A DNA stretch of 64,000 nt from positions 62,001 through 126,000 of the forward strand of contig NZ_FOKZ01000009.1 in assembly GCF_900112285.1 (NCBI RefSeq), given 5' to 3'. The notes beneath the pieces are model-generated. The model saw only the letters and a list, made by a program, of their open reading frames with translations, ran no database searches and had not been told where the DNA came from. A program made the position numbers and the translations under genes. Shown here in pieces: positions 16,583 through 25,771 of the stretch. Each line of letters begins with the position of its first letter. Position 1 is the stretch's first letter. The stretch comes from Polaromonas sp. OV174. Its GTDB lineage: Bacteria > Pseudomonadota > Gammaproteobacteria > Burkholderiales > Burkholderiaceae_C.

Positions 16583-19351
16583 TTAGCGAATGTAGGTGAA
16601 ACGAGATCGAAGTGACGTGAGCGTCATGTTTGGAGCCACCGCATCATGCGGGATCAGCAAATAGGCCCACGGCTTGCCGCCGACATTAGCAGCGTAGTCC
16701 GAAGCGTTCTTGCACCAAATAACCGCCTGATCGGCTTTCGCCTTCACTTCGGTCTCAGACTCTTGCGCCTCGGCAACCTCCTTGGCCTTCTTCGTCTCGA
16801 TCATCAGAGTGATGTCGTCCAGCGCCACCACGAAGTCCGGGATGTACTCGGGCTGGTTTACGCCAGACCGATAGTAGATGTTGAACTGACCGGACACCGG
16901 GCGGAACCAGCGGCGCGCTTCGCGCTCCAGCACTGTAGCCAAGATACGCTCAGTGTCTGAATGGAACTTTTGGAAGGCAAAAGCACAACGCTGAAAGCCG
17001 CCATAGACGTACTGACCGATGGTGCGCTTATCGTCCGGTGTCCAATGCAAGGGCTTCAAGTCGTCCTTGGCCGTGAAGGCGCAGGGCTTCAGGGGCATGA
17101 AGCCTTGGCTGACGATGACCTCGGAACCAGTCGGATCTTCCTCATAGTGCTTTGCCATCTGCAGATGAATGTTCTCCGCGATAACTCGACCGTGGTTGCC
17201 CAAAATGTTGTGAACCGCCGCGTCATCAGGCTGATTGCTGCGGAAGTGTGCCACCGCCTGCCCCGCGAGTTCATAGATCAGATCGGCGTGATCATCATAA
17301 GACACGTCGTCGTAGTTGATGAGTTCACGGACGATGTAGTCTTCCAGTCGGGACTCTTCGATCACGGCGGCCTCGCCATAGGTCAGTTGGCGGCCCGATT
17401 GCAAGCCTTGCGACAGAAGTTGTTGATCAGTCGCCTGATAGTTCATGCGTGACACATCGAGAGTGAAGCTGCTATAGCCGCCCTTCACCGGGCCAATCGG
17501 GACAACGGTGATGCGCGGAATGTCGATGGTCTGGTCGATGAAGACCTCAACCGACTTTTTCACAACCTCGGCCACAGCTTCGGCATTGGAAGCCATGGTG
17601 TCCAGCAACTCGCCTTGCTGCGGCACAAGTCGTTCCATCACCAGTTGGGTCAACTTCTCCTGGACGCTGGCCGTACCCAATGCCGTGCTGGTGGGGACAA
17701 GAATTCGGTCTTTACCCAACTCTGCTACCGCATCCATGGTCACCAAGGCAATTCTGCGTTCCTCGCCAGTGAAAACTACCGATGTCAAATGAGCGGAACC
17801 ACCAGTGCCTTGCCCATAACCTGCGGAAACAACTGCGGCGCCATCGGCACCGGAACCCTTCACGCCAGAAATACCTAGCATCACCGACGTGTTAGACGGC
17901 ACCGAAATACTGGTGAACCGACTTCCATTGCTATCAGTGGGTTCCAGTTTCAATTCTTTCAGACGAATCGGCGAGTCGCCCTTGCCTGCCTCGTCGATAA
18001 CTTCCTTGAACCTGTCGTGCGCGATGATGTTCAGACGATCCACCACCTCAACGCCGGTCTTGCGACCATACGGCAGGCGCAGGCCGCGTCCGATGGACTG
18101 CTCGATCAAGGTCCGCGCATTGGCTGCCCGCAATGGCACGATGGTGTAGAGGTTCGTCACGTCCCAGCCTTCTTTCAGCATGTTGACGTGGATGACCACC
18201 TCGGTCGGCTCGGTGTAGCTCTCCACCAGCAGCAGGCGACGGATCATTTCTTCCTCTTCCGCGCCAGACTTGCTGCTATCGACCTGAATCACTTTTCCCT
18301 TGTATTGCCCATCAAACAGGCCCTCTATCGTTCCCAGCAGCGCGGCGGCATGGGTGGTGTCGCGAGCGATCACCAGCATAAACGGCTTCACGGGTTTCTG
18401 GCCTGTTTGCTCGGAATAGGTCAGCAAGTGAACCTTGGTTTCTTCATGAACGCGGATGCCGTCCATGAGCTTGATGCGCTCCAACTGCTCCGCGCTATGA
18501 TCGGCTGGGTTGAAGTTCTGTTGAGTCACCACTGCAGGCTCTTTGACGAAGCCGTCTTCGATGGCGCGAGCCAATGTGTAGTCCATTACGACGTTCTTGA
18601 ACGGCACTGGGCCTTTCGTCCCCTCAGTGAAGGGCGTTGCAGTCAGTTCAAGACCCAGCAACGGCTTCAATTCGTTCAGCGCCCGGATACCCGCACCGGC
18701 TCTGTAACGATGCGACTCATCCATGATGAGCACGAGGTCTGGTAGACCAGCCAAATACTCGAAATAACTTTGACCGAGGTACTCGGAAAGCCGCTTGATC
18801 TTCGGAGCCTTGCCGCCACGAACTTCCGAATTGATCTTCGAGATGTTAAAGATGTTGATCTGGACGGGCGCATCAATCGCCTGTGAAACCAGATCACCTT
18901 TTTGGTCGTAGGTCTCGCCTGTAATCACCTCAGGAGCTTCAACGGCAAAGTCTGCGATGCCCTTGAAAACGTACTTCGGCCCGGTCGTATCGCTGAAATC
19001 TCGAATCAGCTTGTCGTAGATCGTGAGGTTCGGAGCCAGAACGAAAAAATGCTTGTAGCCGTAGGCTGCGTGCAAGTAGCTGATGAACGCACCCATTAGG
19101 CGTGTTTTACCGACCCCTGTGGCCAAAGCAAAGCATAAGGACGGAAAGTCGCGCTCGAAGTCCGTCAACTTCGGAAACTCAGCCTTCAGAGCTTCCTGCA
19201 TGGCCTTCAGTTCTTCGACCGAACGTGCTTTCGAGTCACGCAACGCAGGCACAGACTCCAGCGCGAAGTGCAAGCGCTCCAGGCTAACGGTTTGCGGCTC
19301 GCGCAGACTCAAGCGACCAGCCACCGTGCGCACGATTTTTTCTTTACTCAT
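16583..19351 (-). CDS. res: Type III restriction enzyme-like Res subunit (helicase-nuclease)
   Basis: 922 residues. Superfamily 2 helicase motifs are clear: Walker A ATGVGKT at 77-83, DESHRY near residue 215, and motif VI near IEQSIGRGLRLPYG. The C-terminus has a PD-(D/E)xK nuclease site: D839 (PDFVVAL) and E852-x-K854 (METK-like IETKKAKE). Together these are the Res architecture of type III restriction enzymes, which translocate or slide and cut with a Mod partner. A Mod gene is two genes upstream, separated by trlF. The start overlaps the trlF stop by ATGA. It is the last gene of the operon. Confidence 0.9.
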   Translation of the reverse strand: MSKEKIVRTVAGRLSLREPQTVSLERLHFALESVPALRDSKARSVEELKAMQEALKAEFPKLTDFERDFPSLCFALATGVGKTRLMGAFISYLHAAYGYKHFFVLAPNLTIYDKLIRDFSDTTGPKYVFKGIADFAVEAPEVITGETYDQKGDLVSQAIDAPVQINIFNISKINSEVRGGKAPKIKRLSEYLGQSYFEYLAGLPDLVLIMDESHRYRAGAGIRALNELKPLLGLELTATPFTEGTKGPVPFKNVVMDYTLARAIEDGFVKEPAVVTQQNFNPADHSAEQLERIKLMDGIRVHEETKVHLLTYSEQTGQKPVKPFMLVIARDTTHAAALLGTIEGLFDGQYKGKVIQVDSSKSGAEEEEMIRRLLLVESYTEPTEVVIHVNMLKEGWDVTNLYTIVPLRAANARTLIEQSIGRGLRLPYGRKTGVEVVDRLNIIAHDRFKEVIDEAGKGDSPIRLKELKLEPTDSNGSRFTSISVPSNTSVMLGISGVKGSGADGAAVVSAGYGQGTGGSAHLTSVVFTGEERRIALVTMDAVAELGKDRILVPTSTALGTASVQEKLTQLVMERLVPQQGELLDTMASNAEAVAEVVKKSVEVFIDQTIDIPRITVVPIGPVKGGYSSFTLDVSRMNYQATDQQLLSQGLQSGRQLTYGEAAVIEESRLEDYIVRELINYDDVSYDDHADLIYELAGQAVAHFRSNQPDDAAVHNILGNHGRVIAENIHLQMAKHYEEDPTGSEVIVSQGFMPLKPCAFTAKDDLKPLHWTPDDKRTIGQYVYGGFQRCAFAFQKFHSDTERILATVLEREARRWFRPVSGQFNIYYRSGVNQPEYIPDFVVALDDITLMIETKKAKEVAEAQESETEVKAKADQAVIWCKNASDYAANVGGKPWAYLLIPHDAVAPNMTLTSLRSRFTYIR

Positions 19352-22143
19352 GCCGTGCGCTCCATGTCTTTCAGAATTCGCTTGTAGCGTTGCTCGAAGG
19401 CCTTTTCCCCGCCCTCCATAATTTCGCAGACCTTCTTTCTCACAGACCTCTCCTGTAGCCCACCCGCTGTGTTGTTCACGATCTGGCCACCCACGAATTC
19501 CATGGGCATGACCAACTCGGCATCGCCGTTCACGACGATGTTGGCGTTATGGGTAATGACAATCAGTTGGCGGCGACTCTTGTTTTTCCTGAGTTGGGTC
19601 ACCACCAATTGCGAGACCAACGCGTTATCCAAGTCGTCTTCGGGCTGATCCATCAGCAGAGGCTCGCTACCGTGTGCCAGCAGGAACGACAAGATAGCAG
19701 CGGTCTTCTGGCCAGCAGATGCCTGCTGAAGACTCAGGAATGAACTTGATTCGTCACGCTTGTACTGGAGGTCAACGGCGTCTTCGGGAAACCATGCCGC
19801 CAACTCGTCGAAGACCACCGAAGTGACCTCCGGCTTCATCTCCTTCAACTTCTTGACGAACTTGCCGTGCAGCTTGGTATTCAGCACTTGCTCGTTCATC
19901 TCTTCAAGCGACTGCTTGATCTCCTGCAACCGCTCGGGCACGGACGACGCCAAGGCCGGATTCACCAAGTCCCAGACCATGCCGCACGGCTTGGGCGGAT
20001 CGTCATCGGTCTCACCATAGATTTCCTTGACAAAAGTGCCCTCCGTTTCAAGGCGAAGAATCTCCCGCAGACTGACGGCACCAGCTTCCGCGTCCGCCAT
20101 GGTGTTCAGCGTGATCCTCAAAGCAGGCACATTCACCAACACTTGATTGAGGAAGTCCTGCCGCAGCGCGGTCAACCCTTGGCGCTCCTGGTGCAACGCC
20201 GCTTGCGCATCCACAACGGCTTTCCGTGCTTGCTCAAGATCCGTATTGATGGCCTTGAACAGATCCAACTGCTTCTTCAGTTTCTCCTCAAGCGCCACCG
20301 CCTGAGAGGCATCTTCGGCGTTGGTGATGCCTTGGGATTTGAGTTCCGCCACGATGCGTGCGTACTCATCCAGATGTACTATGTTTTCTTGATGCCATGC
20401 GCTCGTGCCACTGGCTACCTTCGCTGCATCAAGGTCTAACTGCATGCTGGCAACCAGGGCCGTGATCTGATCAAAGTTACCAGCCAGCTTTTGCGTCAGT
20501 GCTTCCGTCGCCAACTTCTCTGCTTGCTCAGCAGGAGTCGTGGCCTCGAAGTCGGTGAGCACTAGGTTCTTCAGATTAACGGCTTCTGCAGCACTGGTTT
20601 GCAGCGCCTGAACATCCTCGCCAAGCTCCTTGAAGAATCCATCTACCGCTCGTTGCTGTTTGCCCGCACGCTGGTACGCCTTGAGGGCATCACCAAAGTT
20701 TGAGGATGCAAAGACCTTGGCCTTGCGCGATGCCTCCTTGTACTGAAGCTCGACGGCAGGCTTCTGTGCAATCTCAACTTCCAGTGTGCGAACACGCTTT
20801 CTGGCAGTGTTCAAGGTCTCGCGCTTGGCAGCAAAGCTTTGTGCCCAAGCCTCTTTGCGACCGCCAAGCACATCGTCAATGTACTGAATCAGATGCTGCG
20901 GGTTGTCGGCCAACGCGAGGATCTGCTTCTGGCTGAATATTTTCACAGGAAAGTTACTGCGGGCCTGTTCGTCGGTCAATTGTGTTGACTGCCATGCATC
21001 GCTGTCCCAGCGCCTTACCGACACCGCAAACTTGGCATCGGCCCTTTTGGTCCACAGGTACTCAAACCGTTCTTCCAGATCGCCTTGCCCTTTGGATACT
21101 TCGACTGTGATGCGAGAATCGTGGAGCATCATGCCCGGCTGATTGCGGCCTATTTTTTCTTTCCTAAAGTTCTCGAACGATTGCTTCAACGCACCGTCGG
21201 ATCGCCCCGTAAGCAGTTCGTTTTCTCGTGCCAGCCCCAGACGCAGGCATTCCAGTATGGTGGACTTGCCGCTACCCCGGCCACCGATCAAGGCGTTGTA
21301 GCTGGGGTTGAAACGAATCGTCAATGGGTCTTTCTGGCGCAGACGCAACTTCTCAACCGTGATGCTCTTGATCTTCGGATGATTCAATTGCTGCGGGTAG
21401 TTGGCACATTCGTCACTCCTGCGGACAGCCGATTCAGGATCAAGCAGCGCCAGTTTCAAACCCTCGATGGAAGGGGCTGACATCTTCACCCACGTATAGC
21501 CTAGTCCAATGCTTTCGGGTTGGTGACTATCCGACCCAAGCACGAAAGCCATTTCGGCAAAGGCTACTGCGTGCGCGTTCAGGCAAGTGGCTGAGGGATC
21601 AATCACCTCAACAGCATCCAACAGCTTAAGGATCGGCTGCAAGGTGTTGTGATCGGTCACTGCGACCAAAAGTCCTTTGGGTTTATCAACATGTGCGGCG
21701 CAAGCGACGCCACCCGCCGACTGGATTACACGAATAACCTGTTCGACGCTGTGACTGGTAACGCCGTTACTGTCTCCAGGAGTGCCGGAATACCCAACAC
21801 TCCCGCGAATGGCGTCAATGTCTGACGTGCCCTTGGCCGGGTCAAGGATCACCTTCAGATGTACGCCGCCGTTGCACGACAACTCCATGCCTGGAAAAAG
21901 TGTCACTTCACCCCACATTGCAGCGTCTTCTTGCTTCAATGTCTGCAGTTCCATCTTCAACTTGTCAATCCAGTCACCAGTGTTATGGTCGGTGACGACG
22001 ATGCACTGAATGCCTTTGTCCAGATAGTCTTGCAACCACTGGCGTGGCGTGATGGCTTTGTCGCCCCTATAGTCCAACGAAGCAGGCGTATGGTTGTGAA
22101 AGTCAAACTTCCACCAGCGCGAGCCGGGGTAGTTGTGGATCAT
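19348..22143 (-). CDS. trlF: TrlF-type PHP domain plus SMC/ABC-like ATPase
   Basis: 931 residues. The N-terminal PHP phosphoesterase has metal ligands in FDFHNHTPAS (H16, H18), TDHN (D52, H53), AAHVDKP (H151) and GSDSH (D205, H207). An SMC-like ATPase follows: Walker A GGRGSGKST at 287-295, a coiled-coil middle (residues about 430-720), then the signature SAGQKTAAIL and Walker B LLMDQPEDDLDN near the C-terminus. Such ABC-nuclease fusions occur in defence loci. ATGA overlaps on both sides link it to mod and res. The PHP site looks complete, so it may hydrolyse a nucleic acid or nucleotide; the substrate is unknown. Confidence 0.9.
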   Translation of the reverse strand: MIHNYPGSRWWKFDFHNHTPASLDYRGDKAITPRQWLQDYLDKGIQCIVVTDHNTGDWIDKLKMELQTLKQEDAAMWGEVTLFPGMELSCNGGVHLKVILDPAKGTSDIDAIRGSVGYSGTPGDSNGVTSHSVEQVIRVIQSAGGVACAAHVDKPKGLLVAVTDHNTLQPILKLLDAVEVIDPSATCLNAHAVAFAEMAFVLGSDSHQPESIGLGYTWVKMSAPSIEGLKLALLDPESAVRRSDECANYPQQLNHPKIKSITVEKLRLRQKDPLTIRFNPSYNALIGGRGSGKSTILECLRLGLARENELLTGRSDGALKQSFENFRKEKIGRNQPGMMLHDSRITVEVSKGQGDLEERFEYLWTKRADAKFAVSVRRWDSDAWQSTQLTDEQARSNFPVKIFSQKQILALADNPQHLIQYIDDVLGGRKEAWAQSFAAKRETLNTARKRVRTLEVEIAQKPAVELQYKEASRKAKVFASSNFGDALKAYQRAGKQQRAVDGFFKELGEDVQALQTSAAEAVNLKNLVLTDFEATTPAEQAEKLATEALTQKLAGNFDQITALVASMQLDLDAAKVASGTSAWHQENIVHLDEYARIVAELKSQGITNAEDASQAVALEEKLKKQLDLFKAINTDLEQARKAVVDAQAALHQERQGLTALRQDFLNQVLVNVPALRITLNTMADAEAGAVSLREILRLETEGTFVKEIYGETDDDPPKPCGMVWDLVNPALASSVPERLQEIKQSLEEMNEQVLNTKLHGKFVKKLKEMKPEVTSVVFDELAAWFPEDAVDLQYKRDESSSFLSLQQASAGQKTAAILSFLLAHGSEPLLMDQPEDDLDNALVSQLVVTQLRKNKSRRQLIVITHNANIVVNGDAELVMPMEFVGGQIVNNTAGGLQERSVRKKVCEIMEGGEKAFEQRYKRILKDMERTA

Positions 22144-23786
22144 GCTTGCACCTCCCCGTTTCCGAACAAACCGCCCTGCCTCGGCGGCTCAACTTTTGGC
22201 TTCTGCTGCATCGGCAGGTTTTCAACATTTAGGCTGTAGTCGTCGTGACCCCATTCGCACTTGCTCAGAACCATCTTTGGAATTTTCTTGAGAGTGAGAT
22301 TGACGAAGCGATCTACAGAGCCGCGATAGGCCGCGCAGCAAACCAGCAAGCTGCGCCCTTCGCCTACCTCGTCGCTCAAAACCTGTAGCTGATCAGCATT
22401 GAGCGTTTGCGTCGTAACATAGATAAAGTCCGTCTCGGTGCTGTAGCCGTGCTGCCAGTAGTGGGCGTCGTTAGGTGCGTAAGTAAAACCCTCCAGTTTG
22501 CAGATCGCAGCCGCAAGCATCTCGGCGTTATATTCCCCGTTAATGACCCAATTGCCCCAGCGATCCTGCTGCAAGAGACTTGGCGCCAACTGGTAATAGC
22601 GGAAACCTCCACCGCCATGCCAGCCAGTCGAATCGGTAACACCGCCTTTGTCCTGACCATCAACAACTTGTTTCAGCCGCGGAATGATGTGTGTATGGCA
22701 ATGGTCTGCCAATTCAATCATGATCCATCGGCGACGCATCTTGTGCGCGACGGCCCCAGTAGTCCCCGAACCTGCAAACGAATCAAGCACCAAGTCACCA
22801 GGTTTCGTAGCAATTTCGATTATCTTCGCCATGAGCTTTTCGGGCTTTGGTGTTGCGAAAATATCAGCGCCATTTAACGCCATCATCTCTCGCTTAGCGT
22901 CTTGATTGTCACCAGAATCTTCGCGAAGCCACAAGGTATCTGGAACAAGGCCAGTACCAACTTTATTTAAGAACGACTTCAGCCGTGGTTTGTCTTTTTC
23001 CTGGTCGGGTCCCCACCATACCAATCCATCTCGGACATGCTCCTTATGCTTTTTCTGGTCATACGCCCAAACTCGGCTTTCACTGGGAAATATGACTTCG
23101 CCTGTTTTTGGATGCTCTATGCCATAGTAAAGATTAGGACGCTCCGCTCTCGTCTTTGCGCACGTGTAGACCACGGACTGCCAAAGACCACGCGCATCGT
23201 TATCCACATTTTTGTAGCCCTTTAGTTGCTCGTCACTTCTCTCCACCGCATTTGGCTTCCACAAGTCTTTCGATTTTGCATAGACTAATATGTGATCATG
23301 GCTGATGCTCAGCCACTTGGCGTCGTTCTGCTTAGAGTATTTTTTTTGCCAAACCACGTTTGCGACAAAATTTGAACGTCCAAATATCTCATCGCAAACA
23401 ACCTTCAGATAATGAGCCTCGTTGTCGTCAATCGTGATCCACAACGAACCGTCCTCCGAAAGTAGTCGCCGAATTACTTCCAACCGATCTCGCATCAGAC
23501 CCAACCAGATTGAGTGCTCTAAGCCATCGTCATAGTGCTGAAATGCATTCCCTGTGTTGTACGGCGGGTCAATAAATACGCATCGAACCTTTCCAGAAAA
23601 CTCCTGCTCCAACGCTTTGAGCGCTAGCAAGTTGTCGCCAAATATCAAGCTGTTGTCAAAAATATCAGCGTCTGATACCCGATTTTTAGCGTGGTGACTC
23701 AGATTAGGATCGGCCAAAAGGATTCGTGGCTCTAGCTTAGGGCGCACTTCTTTGCCAATCCACGTTAATTCAAGTTTTTTTCTCAT
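22140..23786 (-). CDS. mod: Type III-like Mod adenine-N6 DNA methyltransferase
   Basis: 548 residues. Motif IV DPPY is at 73-76 (FIDPPYNTGN), and the AdoMet motif DSFAGSGTTG is at 335-344, after motif IV, so it belongs to the beta group like Mod and many type IIG/III methylases. The central and C-terminal region (residues 345-548) would hold target recognition. It is shorter than some type III Mod proteins. It ends with an ATGA overlap into trlF and follows the AIPR gene by 9 bp. It probably marks self DNA for the operon. Confidence 0.93.
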   Translation of the reverse strand: MRKKLELTWIGKEVRPKLEPRILLADPNLSHHAKNRVSDADIFDNSLIFGDNLLALKALEQEFSGKVRCVFIDPPYNTGNAFQHYDDGLEHSIWLGLMRDRLEVIRRLLSEDGSLWITIDDNEAHYLKVVCDEIFGRSNFVANVVWQKKYSKQNDAKWLSISHDHILVYAKSKDLWKPNAVERSDEQLKGYKNVDNDARGLWQSVVYTCAKTRAERPNLYYGIEHPKTGEVIFPSESRVWAYDQKKHKEHVRDGLVWWGPDQEKDKPRLKSFLNKVGTGLVPDTLWLREDSGDNQDAKREMMALNGADIFATPKPEKLMAKIIEIATKPGDLVLDSFAGSGTTGAVAHKMRRRWIMIELADHCHTHIIPRLKQVVDGQDKGGVTDSTGWHGGGGFRYYQLAPSLLQQDRWGNWVINGEYNAEMLAAAICKLEGFTYAPNDAHYWQHGYSTETDFIYVTTQTLNADQLQVLSDEVGEGRSLLVCCAAYRGSVDRFVNLTLKKIPKMVLSKCEWGHDDYSLNVENLPMQQKPKVEPPRQGGLFGNGEVQA

Positions 23787-23795
23787 CCTAATTCC

Positions 23796-25601
23796 TCAAA
23801 TCTGCGGTGCTTGGGTTGTCAGATAACGAAATACTCTTTCCTGTGGAAAGGCTTCTCTTCGATCTGCTATCTGCTTCACCGCTTGGTATGCCGTTGCCTG
23901 TTCAAGCCCATATATGGAAGACATGCAGTTATCCATCAAACCCACCGTTCGGCCCTGATTCTGGAAATATGACAATACGCTGCGCCCTTGCCCAATCTGC
24001 GGCCTAGCCTTGTCCCAGCAGGCCTGTCGGCATTCATCGAGAGGCACGCTCAGCAGCTGATTAATCTGGGTCTGTTTCAACACGTCCGGCTCATTGACCC
24101 GGGTGCGACAACGCTTCGCAAGAACAGCGGCCACCACAAAGATGCCATGCCTGTAGAAGAGTCCTTCTGCCCCTCCTGTCGCAGCCGCATTGGAAGCTAG
24201 CACGCCTCGAACAAACCGGAGGAATTTCACCTTGTTGACGAGTTGCGCCCCAGTCAGCGCTGGCGTAAATAACGATTGGTACTCGCTGGACTCCGCGTTC
24301 TGGAACCGGGAAATTTCATTCTTGAGCCAAAACGGGTAACGCGAATCAACCTCGAACAAGGCCAATGCCTTCATGGCTTGCTCGATGGTGATGATGTTGG
24401 CTGAAACCTCCGCGTTGCGAGGCGTTGCTTCTGGCCTGTAGTGGTAACTGTAGCCAAGATAGGCCAGCTCGCGTCGCAGCTCTTCCTGCCGAGGATCAAG
24501 GGAAGCAAAGTTGCCGGTTGAGACGGGGTTCTGATGGTTGCGCGCCCGCGTCACGGAACGACCGAACCGACCTTCAGAATCGGCCTTGATGATTGTCACT
24601 AAGACTTTGGCATTGGAAATGTCGCAAAGCGGGTTCTGCGCGACGAACTCTGCTGCGGATGAAATCGTCTGCGCGCCATTGATAACCGAAAGGCCGCGCA
24701 GTCGCAAACGTTTGTTGGTCTTGGTACCTTGTGGTGCCTCGACTAGATCAGCCAAGGCGGTGACGCCGTTGTTCAGATAGAAAAACTCGTCTGGTGCTGT
24801 GCGCAAAGTTTCCTGAATCGACTTATTGACATCCGACTCACGCGATCCAAGGAAGTACCGGATATTGCGCTCGTACAGCGCCTTCTTATGCTTCTTGTGC
24901 AAGGCCACCAGATCAGAGACCAGCACCACGCCGATATGGGTATCGCGGTGCCCGCCGAGGTGTTGCCACTTGCTCAGAACTAGGCTGTCATTCACCACCC
25001 CGACACTCTGTTCGGCCAGCAGGTCGGCCTGAACCTTGTCCGGACCGTACTCCTCGATGTCCGCTTGCAGGCGTGCGGCTTCGTGATGCTCTTCGTCCTC
25101 CGTTAAGTCAGTGAGCACATTTCGTGCATGCACAGAAAAACCGGAACCAACATAGGCAACAACGAGCTTGATCTTTTCAGCTTCGTCAAAGGCATCGTCG
25201 AGTTCATCTTTTCGCCTCTGTACGTTGACATTAAATCGCCTGTATTGCTGACCCAGCAGGTACTCGGTGCCGTTGCGAAAGCGAATAGCTTCAGGTTCGT
25301 CGAACTGCTTGGTCGCCTCGAGTTTTGTTTGTATGAGGTAGAGGGTCTTGCTGGCGGTCTCGTAATAAATGGCATCTAGACCGTTGTCATCAAAGTCATC
25401 GACCACGGACTGCGCCGCGTCGGCAATGCCCACGTTCAACATCTTGTGCAGGACGAAACCACTGAAGGCACGGGAAAGCTGCTTCTTGTCCTGGTCGGCT
25501 TTCGGTCGCTTTTTATCGATCAATTCAGGCAGATGCGGCACGAAATCCTTCTCAAGTTTGGCTTTGAGAATGTTCAGAAAGTTTGTGGGCAGCGCGGGCA
25601 T
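23796..25601 (-). CDS. AIPR family protein (abortive infection phage resistance)
   Basis: 601 residues. The AIPR domain is recognisable from FFYLNNGVTALADLVE near residue 275 and LRGLSVINGAQTISSA near 300. Family members are found in phage-defence loci and named after an abortive infection factor. The N-terminal 130 residues include a DDFDDNGLDAIYYE and LYLIQTKLEAT pattern, which resembles a PD-(D/E)xK nuclease core (D, then Q-x-K). That would make the protein a possible effector nuclease. The start overlaps the stop of the small upstream gene (TGATG). Confidence 0.85.
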   Translation of the reverse strand: MPALPTNFLNILKAKLEKDFVPHLPELIDKKRPKADQDKKQLSRAFSGFVLHKMLNVGIADAAQSVVDDFDDNGLDAIYYETASKTLYLIQTKLEATKQFDEPEAIRFRNGTEYLLGQQYRRFNVNVQRRKDELDDAFDEAEKIKLVVAYVGSGFSVHARNVLTDLTEDEEHHEAARLQADIEEYGPDKVQADLLAEQSVGVVNDSLVLSKWQHLGGHRDTHIGVVLVSDLVALHKKHKKALYERNIRYFLGSRESDVNKSIQETLRTAPDEFFYLNNGVTALADLVEAPQGTKTNKRLRLRGLSVINGAQTISSAAEFVAQNPLCDISNAKVLVTIIKADSEGRFGRSVTRARNHQNPVSTGNFASLDPRQEELRRELAYLGYSYHYRPEATPRNAEVSANIITIEQAMKALALFEVDSRYPFWLKNEISRFQNAESSEYQSLFTPALTGAQLVNKVKFLRFVRGVLASNAAATGGAEGLFYRHGIFVVAAVLAKRCRTRVNEPDVLKQTQINQLLSVPLDECRQACWDKARPQIGQGRSVLSYFQNQGRTVGLMDNCMSSIYGLEQATAYQAVKQIADRREAFPQERVFRYLTTQAPQI

Positions 25602-25771
25602 CAGGCACGCCCCTTGCTGGTCTTGTGCCCGCTCAGTCGCTTGATCTCACCGATGTCTACCGGCGAACGCATTTGCGTGATGGCTATAGCATCCAGCAAG
25701 ATGTGCTCCTGCTCGTGACGTATGGCAATGGTGACTTCAGCCCCTTTGACGTTGATAATGCGATTCTTCAT
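25601..25771 (-). CDS. 56-residue KilA-N-like remnant
   Basis: MKNRIINVKGAEVTIAIRHE followed by QEHILLDAIAITQM resembles the first 30 residues of KilA-N domain proteins (a short beta hairpin, then I-x-L-T-D-I-A). The rest of the domain is missing, and the last 20 residues are basic and unrelated. The start is the ATG that overlaps the SNF2 helicase stop (ATGA, 25768-25771); the stop overlaps the AIPR start by one base. Keeping both couplings argues that it is translated. It is either a shortened functional peptide or a scar that keeps translation linked. Confidence 0.6.
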   Translation of the reverse strand: MKNRIINVKGAEVTIAIRHEQEHILLDAIAITQMRSPVDIGEIKRLSGHKTSKGRA

